Source: Ruminiclostridium josui JCM 17888
Lineage (GTDB): Bacteria; Bacillota; Clostridia; Acetivibrionales; DSM-1351
DNA: 64,000 nucleotides
Assembly (NCBI RefSeq): GCF_000526495.1
Contig: NZ_JAGE01000001.1
Location: forward strand, 2,414,001-2,478,000
Reading direction: 5' to 3'
A program made the translations under genes and the position numbers. The notes beneath the pieces were generated by a model, which was not told where the DNA came from, did not search any database, and saw only the letters and a list, made by a program, of their open reading frames with translations. This document shows, in pieces, positions 17,896 to 27,163 of this stretch (the stretch's first letter is position 1; each line of letters begins with the position of its first letter).

Positions 17896-18663
17896 TCAGC
17901 GTTTTATTGAGTTTCGGAAGGTACCAGGTGAAAGACCAGTGATTTTATGAAACTGCCTGACAAAATGTTCTACGTTGTTATATCCGCAAAGAGTTGAAAT
18001 TTCTGCGATGGTATGGGGACTATGAATAAGTTGGTCTTTTGCAAAACGAATACGGCAATTTATTACGTCTTTCATGCAGGAAATCCCAAATGTCTCTTTA
18101 TACAACGCTTGCAGATATCCTGGGCTTAAATGAAGGCTTTCTGCCATGGCAGGAACGCTCCAAGGAAACCCCGGATTGTTATGAATCTTCCTTCGTAAAT
18201 CCAATATTGATTGAAATTGACTGAAGTTTTTCGTATATTTGGAGGCTTCGTGGAGTTTAATAAACAGTACTTTAAGTAAATAGTCAATAGTAAGTTCTCT
18301 GTAGCTGTTGCTCAATGTATTTTCTGCTACAAGTAACTGAAACAGCTTGTGGCAATATCCGGGATCGGATAAAGGGAAAGGGATACCCAGAGGGATTGCA
18401 GTATCAATGAGGTATGGCTCGGCGGAATCAAAGCGAACCCAATCGTTAACATATTTATCTGAGCAGGCTCGGTAAAGAATTTTGTGATGTGGAGGGTATA
18501 AAACAGCACTGTTAGCAGGATATTCTATCATTTCTCCATTTACCCAAAATTGTGCTGGAGTTTGTGTAAGAACCAACAACCAACAATCATGGCCTTTTGG
18601 CATATCAAAAACAAAATTTTCAGGGTGAGTAGCATCGTACTCCACATAGTATATATGAGCCAT
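17896..18663 (-). CDS. AraC-family regulator, divergent from GH43
   Basis: 255 residues from ATG 18663, which has GGAGAAAGAA directly upstream; an in-frame TTG at 18675 lies within that ribosome binding site and is not the start. The N-terminal half is an AraC cupin sensor (FVFDMPKGHDCWLLVLTQTP, VLYPPHHKILYRA). The C-terminal ~100 residues hold the two HTH motifs (SVPAMAESLHLSPGYLQALYK; TIAEISTLCGYNNVEHFVRQF) and GLSPGTFRNSIKR. It is divergently transcribed from the intracellular GH43 glycosidase with 245 bp between starts, so it likely activates that gene on arabinose or xylose oligomers. The ligand is inferred. Confidence 0.9.
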   Translation of the reverse strand: MAHIYYVEYDATHPENFVFDMPKGHDCWLLVLTQTPAQFWVNGEMIEYPANSAVLYPPHHKILYRACSDKYVNDWVRFDSAEPYLIDTAIPLGIPFPLSDPGYCHKLFQLLVAENTLSNSYRELTIDYLLKVLFIKLHEASKYTKNFSQFQSILDLRRKIHNNPGFPWSVPAMAESLHLSPGYLQALYKETFGISCMKDVINCRIRFAKDQLIHSPHTIAEISTLCGYNNVEHFVRQFHKITGLSPGTFRNSIKR

Positions 18664-18908
18664 TTCTTTCTCCAATCTTAGAATAAATCAATTTTATATT
18701 AGTATAAATCATTGTTTTATATGATTCAATATTTTACAATTTTATTGATACAGCTGTGTATATTATACGTATTGCATATTGATAATAGATACCAAATACT
18801 TTTGGGGTTATTTGAAATTATCAATTAGAGTAGTACGGTTGTTATATATAGTTATAACAAAGTGCAAATAAATAGTAGTAAAAATCATAGCAAAGGAAGG
18901 TAAATATT

Positions 18909-20330
18909 ATGATGGAAAAAAAGCAAGGTGTAAACCCATATCTCCCGTCATGGGAATATGTTCCTGACGCAGAACCCCATGTTTTCAATGGCAGAGTCTA
19001 TGCTTACGGCTCTCATGATCGTTTTAACGGTTATGCATACTGTTTAAATGACTATGTATGCTGGTCGGCACCAGTAGATGATTTGTCTGATTGGCGGTAC
19101 GAAGGTGTGATTTATAAAAAGACAGATGATCCTCAGAATCCTGACGGGAGTGCGTGTCTTTATGCTCCTGATGTTACTCAAGGGCCTGATGGACGCTATT
19201 ATCTATACTATGTACTCGATAAAGTATCCGTTGTTTCAGTAGCAGTTTGTGATACTCCTGCAGGTAAGTATGAATTTTATGGATTTGTACATTATTCCGA
19301 TGGAACACGCCTGGGTGAAAAAGAAGGAGACCAGCCTCAATTTGATCCAGGAGTATTGACAGAAGGAGATAAAACATATCTCTATACCGGATTTTGCGGA
19401 AAAGGTGATAAATCAAGGAAAGGGCCTATGGCAACAGTACTTGGTCCAGATATGCTTACGATAATTGAAAATCCGGTGTTTATAGCACCAAGTGAACCAT
19501 ACAGTGCAGGTAGCGGATATGAAGGACATGAGTTCTTTGAAGCTCCTTCCATACGCAAGAAAGGGGATACCTATTATTTCATTTATTCCTCAATTGTTTA
19601 CCATGAATTGTGTTATGCTACCAGCAAATATCCCACAAAAGGTTTTACTTACGGTGGAGTAATTGTGAGCAACAGTGATCTTCATATTGACACTTACAAG
19701 CCGGCTGAAAAACCTATGTTTTATGGTGCTAACAACCATGGAAGCATCTGCGAAATCAATGGTCAGTGGTACATTTTTTATCATAGACATACCAATGGAA
19801 CTAATTTCAGCCGTCAAGGCTGTATTGAGCCTATTTCTATTCTTGAAGACGGCTCAATTCCACAAGTGGAAATGACTTCTTGCGGCCCAAATGGAGGCCC
19901 GCTTGTAGGACGTGGAGAATATCCTACTTATCTGGCATGTAACCTGTATTACAAAGAGGAATCCATATATACGGACTGGACCGGAGCATGGATGGATCAT
20001 CAGTTCCCTAAGATTACCCAGGACGGAAGAGATGGAGATGAAGAGATTGGCTATATTGCTAATATGAAGGATTCTGCTACAGCCGGATTTAAGTATTTTG
20101 ACTGTAAGGGTATCAAGAAAGTAAAAATTAAGGTTCGAGGTTATTGTATAGGCGAATTCGAAGTAAAAACTGCCTGGAACGGTGCGGTTCTTGGAAAGAT
20201 ACCAGTGGAGTTTTCTAACATATGGAAAGAGTATTCTGCTGATATTGTGATACCTGACGGAGTAAATGCTTTATATTTCACCTATACTGGGTCAGGAAGT
20301 GCAAGTTTGGCTTCTTTTACACTAGAATAA
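18909..20330 (+). CDS. Intracellular GH43 glycosidase (arabinofuranosidase/xylosidase type)
   Basis: 473 residues without a signal peptide or dockerin, so cytoplasmic. GH43 five-bladed propeller spans ~10-330: Asp20 in YVPDAEPHVF (general base), Asp146 in QFDPGVLTEGDKTYLYTG (pKa modulator position), Glu211 in EFFEAPSIRK (general acid), NNHGSICEINGQWYIFYHRH and RQGCIEPI. The C-terminal ~130 residues (~345-473, beginning ACNLYYKEES) are beta-sandwich-like and resemble a CBM6-type accessory domain found in some GH43 enzymes. It would remove arabinose or xylose from imported arabinoxylan oligosaccharides made by the GH10 and CE1 enzymes nearby. RBS AAAGGAAGG. It is controlled by the divergent AraC gene by position. 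The exact substrate cannot be told. Confidence 0.9.
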   Translation: MMEKKQGVNPYLPSWEYVPDAEPHVFNGRVYAYGSHDRFNGYAYCLNDYVCWSAPVDDLSDWRYEGVIYKKTDDPQNPDGSACLYAPDVTQGPDGRYYLYYVLDKVSVVSVAVCDTPAGKYEFYGFVHYSDGTRLGEKEGDQPQFDPGVLTEGDKTYLYTGFCGKGDKSRKGPMATVLGPDMLTIIENPVFIAPSEPYSAGSGYEGHEFFEAPSIRKKGDTYYFIYSSIVYHELCYATSKYPTKGFTYGGVIVSNSDLHIDTYKPAEKPMFYGANNHGSICEINGQWYIFYHRHTNGTNFSRQGCIEPISILEDGSIPQVEMTSCGPNGGPLVGRGEYPTYLACNLYYKEESIYTDWTGAWMDHQFPKITQDGRDGDEEIGYIANMKDSATAGFKYFDCKGIKKVKIKVRGYCIGEFEVKTAWNGAVLGKIPVEFSNIWKEYSADIVIPDGVNALYFTYTGSGSASLASFTLE

Positions 20331-20391
20331 AAATGTGTCTACATTAAATTTTTTAAAGGGCAATATGAAGATAAGCTAAAACAGATTTAAC

Positions 20392-21390
20392 TTATAAATC
20401 TCCCAATAAATCTTCTATTGCCTTTTTTTCAATTTGATACATTTTAGGCAAAGAATCAATTATATAGTTTAAATGTTTTTTGTTTTTAGTAGAATTATAT
20501 TTCATTATGATATTTCGCATGTTTAAAGATTTCTTTTCTAATTCACCAAATATGGAAGTTATATCATTATTAGAATTGATGTACTTATTTTCTGCTAAAT
20601 ATTCTAGACGAGATACCATGGCTTTTTTATGTTCATAAAGCAAATGAAAATGTTTAATGTCACATACTTTTCCAGAATCATCATTAAGTATATTCTGGTA
20701 ATATTTTATTAACTCATCATATACTGAAATTCCGCATATACCGTTATTGGGTTTACCTATTAGGCGGAAGTTTTCAGATGTGTTTTTAGAAAATAAATAA
20801 TCAGTTAATAGATTTTTAACATTCACGATATCAAATTCATATGATGGTCTATATGATTTACTATCTTTCGCTTTCATTAATATGAAATCATTGGTTTTGT
20901 TAATAGAATTTAAGTAACTTGTTTCAAATTCAGAAAAACTTACACATGAGGGACTATATTTTAGCTCTTTATTAAAGCCTATTACATTAAATACACTTTT
21001 ATCTGAATCAAAGCCATAAATCATAATTTCGTGTCTGAAATGTATTTTTCGTTCGTAGGATATTCTATCAGGTATGTAATATTCATCAGTATATGTCATT
21101 ACATAATACCCGAGACTTATACTGTTTTTTATAAGATCAATGACATTTATATTGGACTTGTATATAAATTCTAAATCCAGCCTTTCATAATCTAGCAAAG
21201 GACATAAGCTACTGAAACCGCTTATTGGGTATGTAAGGAAGTTTAAAGTATTACCATTGATGAAATATTCCAATTGAATATAATTACTATAAAACCAAGC
21301 ATTGAAATCTTTGTGGCTCATTGCCACTGTTAGCGGATAGGCATGATGTAAATAACAATTTATGGGTGGATTGTGAAGTTCCAATTCCAT
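20392..21390 (-). CDS. Orphan protein with C39/BtrH-like cysteine-peptidase fold signature
   Basis: 332 residues with start ATG 21390 after GAGGTAATAAAT. I do not recognise a named family with certainty. Cys12 sits in PPINCYLHHAYPL at the N-terminus. A central segment HFRHEIMIYGFDSDKSVFNV (His120) followed by FSEFETSYL looks like the His-strand region of C39 peptidases and BtrH-type acyltransferases (H-x-I-x-I-Y-G-Y-D pattern). The usual Asp in the next strand (xxDP) is not evident, so catalysis is uncertain. The C-terminal ~120 residues are helical and charged. Such proteins are typical of peptide or polyketide natural-product clusters, but no biosynthetic genes lie beside it. It is flanked by the GH43 gene (convergent) and topB (divergent). 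Lower GC than its neighbours suggests transfer. Confidence 0.5.
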   Translation of the reverse strand: MELELHNPPINCYLHHAYPLTVAMSHKDFNAWFYSNYIQLEYFINGNTLNFLTYPISGFSSLCPLLDYERLDLEFIYKSNINVIDLIKNSISLGYYVMTYTDEYYIPDRISYERKIHFRHEIMIYGFDSDKSVFNVIGFNKELKYSPSCVSFSEFETSYLNSINKTNDFILMKAKDSKSYRPSYEFDIVNVKNLLTDYLFSKNTSENFRLIGKPNNGICGISVYDELIKYYQNILNDDSGKVCDIKHFHLLYEHKKAMVSRLEYLAENKYINSNNDITSIFGELEKKSLNMRNIIMKYNSTKNKKHLNYIIDSLPKMYQIEKKAIEDLLGDL

Positions 21391-21650
21391 ATTTATTACC
21401 TCGATTCAATATATTACATATAAAGTAATATAATAATGGTATTGAGACATAATTGACAATAATATACATAAAATACAATATATGTACAAATTATATCATA
21501 AATACAGATTTTTATCAATAAAAAATTACCATTGCATTTGACTGAAATGTGACTATCGATTATAACTGAATTGAATAAAACCATACATTTATTTATAATA
21601 TAATGATAAAGTACAGCCATAAAATAGGTATACGAGGAGAATAGTTTAAT

Positions 21651-23819
21651 ATGGGTTTTACATTAGTACTAGCAGAAAAACCTTCGGTGGCAAGAGACTT
21701 GGCAAAAGTTTTAAACTGCGGACAAAATGCCAATGGATATATAATGGGAAAAAAATATATAGTAACCTGGGCTTTGGGCCATCTTGTTACACTTGCAGAC
21801 CCAGAGGCTTATGGTAGTAAGTACAAGACATGGAATTTAGAAGACCTGCCAATGCTTCCAAACAAAATGGAACTGGTAGTAATAAAGCAGACTGCAAAAC
21901 AGTATGGCATAGTTAAAAGCCTTTTGAACAGGAAGGATGTTGATGAACTTGTTATAGCTACTGATTCTGGGCGAGAAGGAGAACTTGTTGCCAGATGGAT
22001 TATAATGAAGGCTGGGTTTAAGAAGCCTATAAAACGTCTATGGATATCTTCACAGACAGACAAAGCCATAAAAGAAGGTTTTGCAAAATTAAGGCCTTCC
22101 AAAGAATATGACAACCTGTATTACTCGGCACAAAGCAGGGCAGAAGCCGACTGGTTGGTGGGACTTAATGTTACAAGGGCATTGACCTGTAAATACAATG
22201 CACAGTTGTCAGCGGGAAGAGTGCAGACACCTACTCTTGCCATGATTGTAGAAAGAGAAGAGGAAATTCGTAAGTTCAGACCAAAAGACTACTGGACTAT
22301 TTCCGCACAATTTAACGGATTTACGGTTCAGTGGCAGGATAGCAAAACTAACCAAACCAGAACTTTTAACAAAGAAGAGGCAGATAGAATAGTAGCAAAA
22401 ATAACAGGGCAAATGGGTGAAGTAGTTGAGGTGAAAAAAGAAACCAAGAAAGAATTGCCTCCATTGGCCTATGACCTGACAGAGCTGCAAAGAGATGCAA
22501 ACAAAAAATTCTCATATTCAGCCAAACAAACCCTGAACATAATGCAGCGCCTTTATGAGTCACACAAGCTGGTTACGTACCCAAGAACAGATTCAAGGTA
22601 CATAACAGATGACATTGTACCAACTTTGAATGAACGCTTGAAAAGCATAGCAGTAGGCCCATATGCAAAGCTTGTGCAGGGGGTTATGAGAAACAAAATA
22701 AGTGTTACAAAAAGGTTTGTGGACAACAGTAAGGTTTCAGACCACCATGCAATTATACCAACAGAGCAATTTGTTGATTTGTCCTCTTTAAATTCAGAAG
22801 AGAGAAATATATATGACCTTATAGTCAAGAGATTTATAGCAGTACTTAGCCAGCCTTTTGAATATGAACAGACTACGGTAAAGCTTAATATATCAGGAGA
22901 AAGCTTCTATGCAAAAGGAAAGATAGTCAGGTCATCTGGCTGGAAAACTGTATATGACGGTTTTGGAAAGCTTGATGAAGATAGTGATGAAGATGACAAT
23001 GACCAGTCATTACCGGATATTCAAAAAGGGCACAAGGCAAAAGTTATTGAACCTAAAGCAATAAACGGGAAAACTAAGCCCCCTGCAAGATATACCGAGG
23101 CAACTTTACTTTCAGCAATGGAACGTCCAGGTAAGTTTGTTGACAATAAAGAATTAAAGGAGGCTTTGGAAAGTAGCAGCGGACTTGGTACACCTGCCAC
23201 TAGGGCAGATATTATCGAAAAGCTTTTTAATACGTTTTATATTGAAAGAAGAGGAAAGGAAATATATCCTACATCAAAAGGAACACAACTTATTTCTCTG
23301 GTGCCGGCTGACTTGAAATCTCCTGAGCTTACAGCAAAGTGGGAGCAGCAGCTTACCTTAATAAGTAAAGGAAAGGTTAATTCAGCTGCATTTATAGGGG
23401 AAATGAAGAATTATGCAAAAAAACTGGTGGGAGCAGTTATAGCAAGCTCGGAGCAGTTTAAACATGATAATGTAATAAGGGAAAAATGTCCCGAGTGTGG
23501 GAAATACCTTTTAGAAGTAAATGGCAAGAAGGGGAAAATGCACATCTGCCCTGATAGAGAATGTGGCTATAGAAAATCTGTAACCCTAATATCAAATGCA
23601 AGATGTCCTGAATGTCACAAGAAGATGGAAATTAGGGGAGAGGGAGAGAATAAATCCTTCTACTGTTCATGTGGATACAGGGAGAAGCTGGAGGCATTTA
23701 AAAAGCGTAAGAGTCAACAGGTGGATAAAAAGGATGTTGCAAAATTTATGAGGCAACAGGATAAGAATCAAAGTATAAATTCAGCTCTTGCCGATGCATT
23801 AGCCAAGTGGAAGAAATAA
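21651..23819 (+). CDS. topB: DNA topoisomerase III
   Basis: 722 residues, type IA topoisomerase. The Toprim domain lies at ~1-140 (LAEKPSVARDLAKVL, then IATDSGREGELVARWI with the DxD-like metal site). The core follows, with AQSRAEADWLVGLNVTRALT, SAGRVQTPTLAMIVEREEEI, active-site Tyr310 in TYPRTDSRYI, DHHAIIPT and EALESSSGLGTPATRADIIE. The C-terminal ~120 residues hold Cys zinc motifs (CPECGKYLLE, CPDRECGYRK, CPECHKK). It decatenates DNA by single-strand passage. The frame starts ATG 21651 after GAGGAGAATAGTTTA. larE follows 80 bases downstream in the same direction. Confidence 0.96.
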   Translation: MGFTLVLAEKPSVARDLAKVLNCGQNANGYIMGKKYIVTWALGHLVTLADPEAYGSKYKTWNLEDLPMLPNKMELVVIKQTAKQYGIVKSLLNRKDVDELVIATDSGREGELVARWIIMKAGFKKPIKRLWISSQTDKAIKEGFAKLRPSKEYDNLYYSAQSRAEADWLVGLNVTRALTCKYNAQLSAGRVQTPTLAMIVEREEEIRKFRPKDYWTISAQFNGFTVQWQDSKTNQTRTFNKEEADRIVAKITGQMGEVVEVKKETKKELPPLAYDLTELQRDANKKFSYSAKQTLNIMQRLYESHKLVTYPRTDSRYITDDIVPTLNERLKSIAVGPYAKLVQGVMRNKISVTKRFVDNSKVSDHHAIIPTEQFVDLSSLNSEERNIYDLIVKRFIAVLSQPFEYEQTTVKLNISGESFYAKGKIVRSSGWKTVYDGFGKLDEDSDEDDNDQSLPDIQKGHKAKVIEPKAINGKTKPPARYTEATLLSAMERPGKFVDNKELKEALESSSGLGTPATRADIIEKLFNTFYIERRGKEIYPTSKGTQLISLVPADLKSPELTAKWEQQLTLISKGKVNSAAFIGEMKNYAKKLVGAVIASSEQFKHDNVIREKCPECGKYLLEVNGKKGKMHICPDRECGYRKSVTLISNARCPECHKKMEIRGEGENKSFYCSCGYREKLEAFKKRKSQQVDKKDVAKFMRQQDKNQSINSALADALAKWKK

Positions 23820-23898
23820 TTGACACAAATAATTGATTATTGTATTATCATTATAATTTATATAGGATAACTAGGAATAAGGCTTCTGGGAGGAATTT

Positions 23899-24708
23899 AT
23901 GAGCGTATTTGATAAACTTGATTTTCTGAAAACCAACATAAAATCATTGGGAAGTGCTGCTGTAGCTTTTTCTGGCGGTGTGGATTCTTCCTTTTTATTA
24001 AAGGTAGCATTTGATGTACTTGGAAAAGATGTTGTAGCAGTAACGGCACATTCTTCTACATATCCTGAAAGAGAAATGAATGAAGCAAAGGAATTTGCTG
24101 CAAGCTACGGTATAAGGCATAGGATAATCCATTCTGAGGAACTGGATGTTGAAGGATTTTCAGATAATCCGGTTAACCGATGCTATTTATGTAAAAACGA
24201 GTTATATGATAAAATTCAGGCGGTTGCAAAAGAAGAAAATGTAAAATATATTCTGGAAGGCTCTAACCATGATGACCTTGGGGATTACCGTCCAGGACTT
24301 AAGGCAGTAAGTGAACATGGTGTCCTTAGCCCACTAAAGGATGCTCTGCTTACAAAGGACGAAATACGTTTTCTTTCAAAGGAAATGGGCCTTAATACAT
24401 GGGATAAACCTGCATTTGCATGCCTTTCCTCCAGATTTCCATATGGGGAGAAAATAACTCACCAAAGGCTTAGAATGATAGACAGAGCGGAACAGCTACT
24501 TATGGACTTGGGCTTTAAACAGGTGAGAGTAAGGTTCCATGGTGATATAGCAAGAATAGAAGTAGGACAGGAACAGTTCCTTAAATTTATTGATAGCGAA
24601 ATAAGAGAAAAGGTTTATTCTGAATTCAAAAAAATAGGCTTTATGTATACTGCTTTAGATTTAAAAGGTTATAGAACAGGCAGTATGAATGAAGGATTAA
24701 AGTTATAA
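23899..24708 (+). CDS. larE: LarE, ATP-dependent sacrificial sulfur transferase
   Basis: 269 residues. The PP-loop AFSGGVDSSFLLK (~23-35) activates substrate with ATP. Cys175 in PAFACLSSRFPYG is at the position of the sulfur-donor cysteine of Lactobacillus LarE (Cys176). NRCYLCKNELYDKI (~93-106), KEENVKYILEGSNHDDLGDY and RPGLKAV are typical. LarE converts carboxylates of a nicotinate-derived dinucleotide to thiocarboxylates for the nickel-pincer cofactor of lactate racemase. No larA, larB or larC is seen in the window, so it either serves a distant set or another sulfur insertion. It ends opposite an Rrf2 regulator. RBS GGGAGG. Confidence 0.88.
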   Translation: MSVFDKLDFLKTNIKSLGSAAVAFSGGVDSSFLLKVAFDVLGKDVVAVTAHSSTYPEREMNEAKEFAASYGIRHRIIHSEELDVEGFSDNPVNRCYLCKNELYDKIQAVAKEENVKYILEGSNHDDLGDYRPGLKAVSEHGVLSPLKDALLTKDEIRFLSKEMGLNTWDKPAFACLSSRFPYGEKITHQRLRMIDRAEQLLMDLGFKQVRVRFHGDIARIEVGQEQFLKFIDSEIREKVYSEFKKIGFMYTALDLKGYRTGSMNEGLKL

Positions 24709-24721
24709 AGAACATGTTGGT

Positions 24722-24768
24722 ACACTGCTGCAATAATTAATATATACAGCAGGATTTTTGCAGCAGTA
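24722..24768. terminator. Convergent-gene terminator-like inverted repeat
   Basis: ACTGCTGCA pairs with TGCAGCAGT across about 28 bases. The loop contains a second CAGCAG followed by GATTTTT, so two alternative hairpins are possible. It lies between larE and the convergent Rrf2 gene. The T-run is short, so this is a moderate call. Confidence 0.45.
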
Positions 24769-24776
24769 AACCAAAT

Positions 24777-25223
24777 TTAAATATAAAACATAAAGGAATC
24801 TTCTTCCTGGTTTCTTTCAGCTTCATCAACAAGATCACTAAGTGTAGTATTCTTTAGGACTTCGGAAATTGATTCATCAATTTTATTCCATACCAGGTTA
24901 GTTATTGAGCTCTCAATCCCCTCAGCCTGCTGGGAAACAGAACGCTCGGTCTTCTCAAACAGACTTATTTCAACTGCTTGCAAGATATCATAAGCAGTAA
25001 TCTTTTCTGGTGATTTAGCTAATTGATAACCACCCTGAGACCCCTTGACTGAAGTAACAAGCTTGGATCTTTTCAAAAGCGAAAATACCTGTTCAAGGTA
25101 TATTTTCGATATTCCAAGTTTTTCTGAAATACTTATTACGGTTACAAAATCACCGCTTTTGCCTAATTGTGCAACACATATCATGGATGCCATACCGTAT
25201 CTGCCTTTTGAAGAAATTCGCAT
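24777..25223 (-). CDS. Rrf2-family regulator, CymR-like
   Basis: 148 residues from ATG 25223 (MRISSKGRYGMASM), preceded by GGAGGTAAAT; the longer frame from 25271 adds a non-conserved stretch upstream of that ribosome binding site. The winged helix (~1-85) has the Rrf2 pattern YLEQVFSLLKRSKLVTSVKGSQGGYQLAKSPEKITAYDIL. It has no cysteines at all, so it lacks the Fe-S ligands of IscR/NsrR. That fits the cysteine-metabolism repressor CymR, which works through O-acetylserine sulfhydrylase. It is divergent from metNIQ (228 bp apart) and beside larE, pointing to sulfur-linked control. The regulated genes are inferred. Confidence 0.85.
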   Translation of the reverse strand: MRISSKGRYGMASMICVAQLGKSGDFVTVISISEKLGISKIYLEQVFSLLKRSKLVTSVKGSQGGYQLAKSPEKITAYDILQAVEISLFEKTERSVSQQAEGIESSITNLVWNKIDESISEVLKNTTLSDLVDEAERNQEEDSFMFYI

Positions 25224-25350
25224 ATTTACCTCCGATTTCATACTAATTATATATGTTTTATTGAACCACATACTTTATAATGTGTCAATATTTTTAGTTT
25301 TTATTCACATTTATTCCAATATGATACAATAAGAATAGTTAAAATAAACA

Positions 25351-25379
25351 TTGACAATATTAGAAACAGACATTATACT
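25351..25379 (+). promoter_or_regulatory. Promoter of metNIQ
   Basis: TTGACA (25351-25356), 17 bp spacer, TATACT (25374-25379), about 70 bases before metN. No SAM riboswitch or T-box structure is visible between it and metN. An imperfect palindrome (ATACATAT ... ATGTAT, ~25398-25430) lies downstream and could bind the divergent Rrf2 regulator. Confidence 0.65.
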
Positions 25380-25451
25380 AAATAAAAACAATAGAATACA
25401 TATATGAATTATATGAATAGTATGTATATATACTAACAGGTAGGTGAATAT

Positions 25452-26471
25452 ATGATGGACAGCAAGCCTGTAATTGAGATAGAGGGATTAACAAAAATAT
25501 TTTCAGGAGAAACAAGAGAGGTTAAGGCTCTTGAAAATATAAATCTTACAATAAACCGAGGCGATATTTTTGGAATAATCGGAATGAGTGGAGCAGGAAA
25601 AAGCACTCTAGTCAGGTGTATTAACTACCTTGAAAAGCCCACAAGCGGAAGGGTGGCAGTAGATGGGGTAGATTTGGCAAGCCTCAATGAAAAGGAATTG
25701 AGAAAGGTTCGCCAGTCTATGGGGATGATATTCCAACAATTCAATCTACTGATGCAGCGTACCGCAATAGAGAACATAACATTTCCTCTTGAAATATCAG
25801 GTATAGATAAAAAAGATGCTTTAAAGCGTGCAAAAGAGTTGCTAAACCTTGTTGATTTGGCAGACAAGGCCGAGGCTTATCCGTCCCAACTGTCTGGTGG
25901 ACAAAAACAGAGAGTTGCTATAGCCAGGGCATTATCAACAAACCCTAAAGTTTTATTGTGCGATGAGGCTACATCTGCACTTGACCCAAACACAACAAAA
26001 TCAATCCTTTCACTGCTAAAAGATATAAACAGTAGACTGGGAATAACCATAGTAATAATTACTCATGAAATGAGCGTAGTTGAACAGATATGCTCACATG
26101 TGGCAATCATTGATAAAAGTGGGATTGCAGAGCAGGGAAAGGTATCAGAGGTCTTCTCACATCCTAAGACACCTGCAGCTCAAAGATTGGTTTATCCAAA
26201 TGGCAATAAAAACGAAAGAAAAATAGGAAGCCGCTGCTTAAGAATAGTATTTGATGGAAGTTCTTCTTATGAGCCTGTTATAGCCAGAATGATATTGGAT
26301 TGCGGAGCACCTGTTAATATAATGTTTGCGGATATGCGTGACATTGAGGGGAAAGCATTCGGACAGATGGTTATACAACTTCCAGAGGACCCACTGACAT
26401 CAGAAAAAATCATTAATTACCTGAAAGAAAGAAATCTGGCAGTAGAGGAGGTTTTTGATCATGTGGGATAG
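25452..26471 (+). CDS. metN: Methionine ABC transporter ATPase
   Basis: 339 residues. Walker A GMSGAGKSTLVRC, Q-loop MIFQQFNLLMQ, signature [15 protein letters not shown], Walker B VLLCDEATSALDP and H-loop ITHEMSVVEQ. The C-terminal ~75 residues (IVFDGSSSYEPVIARMILDC onward) form the NIL domain that binds methionine for trans-inhibition, specific to MetN-type ATPases. It powers import of methionine with MetI and MetQ. It overlaps metI by 11 bases. Start at the first ATG after AGGTGAATAT; a second ATG follows immediately. Confidence 0.95.
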   Translation: MMDSKPVIEIEGLTKIFSGETREVKALENINLTINRGDIFGIIGMSGAGKSTLVRCINYLEKPTSGRVAVDGVDLASLNEKELRKVRQSMGMIFQQFNLLMQRTAIENITFPLEISGIDKKDALKRAKELLNLVDLADKAEAYPSQLSGGQKQRVAIARALSTNPKVLLCDEATSALDPNTTKSILSLLKDINSRLGITIVIITHEMSVVEQICSHVAIIDKSGIAEQGKVSEVFSHPKTPAAQRLVYPNGNKNERKIGSRCLRIVFDGSSSYEPVIARMILDCGAPVNIMFADMRDIEGKAFGQMVIQLPEDPLTSEKIINYLKERNLAVEEVFDHVG

Positions 26472-27126
26472 TTCAACATGGCTAATGCTTGGAAAAGGTA
26501 TTCTTGAAACAGTTTATATGACATTGTTTTCTACATTAGCAGCCTATGTGATAGGCCTTCCCATGGGAGTACTCCTTGTTACAAGCGAAAACAGCGGAAT
26601 TTTTCCTATGCCCAAGCTAAACAAGGTTCTGAACGTAATAGTGAACCTGCTTCGTTCAATTCCTTTTCTAATTTTATTAATAGCCGTAATGCCATTAACA
26701 AGATTATTAGTGGGAAGTACCATCGGCTCAACTGCTACCGTAGTACCCCTTGTAATAGCGGCAGCGCCTTTTATTGCAAGACTTGTGGAGTCATCCCTTC
26801 AGGAGATTGATAAAGGTGTTATAGAAGCTGCTGTTTCAATGGGCTGTAGCCCGTTTCAGATAATCTATAAGGTAATGCTGCCTGAATCCGTACCATCCCT
26901 TATTACAGGGGCGGCAATAGCAACCACAACAATACTCGGCTACTCTGCAATGGCAGGAATAGTGGGTGGAGGAGGACTAGGTGATATTGCAATACGCTAT
27001 GGCCTTTACAGGTATCAAAATGACATAATGTTTATCACTGTTGCACTGCTTGTTATTATTGTTCAGATAGCGCAGGAAGTAGGAACAGGAATAGCAAGAA
27101 AGCGTGATAAGAGAAAACAAAGTTAA
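26461..27126 (+). CDS. metI: Methionine ABC transporter permease
   Basis: 221 residues from ATG 26461, which has GGAGG 10 bases upstream inside the end of metN; a TTG six bases earlier is not needed. Five or so membrane helices with MetI features: ETVYMTLFSTLAAYVIGLPM, VNLLRSIPFLILLIAVMP, and the EAA loop VIEAAVSMGCSPFQIIYKVMLPES. GYSAMAGIVGGGGLGDIAIRYG near the end is characteristic. It forms the membrane channel of the MetNIQ importer and is coupled to metN. Confidence 0.95.
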   Translation: MWDSSTWLMLGKGILETVYMTLFSTLAAYVIGLPMGVLLVTSENSGIFPMPKLNKVLNVIVNLLRSIPFLILLIAVMPLTRLLVGSTIGSTATVVPLVIAAAPFIARLVESSLQEIDKGVIEAAVSMGCSPFQIIYKVMLPESVPSLITGAAIATTTILGYSAMAGIVGGGGLGDIAIRYGLYRYQNDIMFITVALLVIIVQIAQEVGTGIARKRDKRKQS

Positions 27127-27163
27127 TATATTTTTAATTTAATATAAACAAGGAGGTAGCAAA

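Noticed and set aside
25224-25451. SAM riboswitch or T-box for metNIQ
   Set aside because: No conserved S-box or T-box (TGGNACCGCG) sequence and no terminator/antiterminator pair; only a normal promoter and a weak palindrome are seen.
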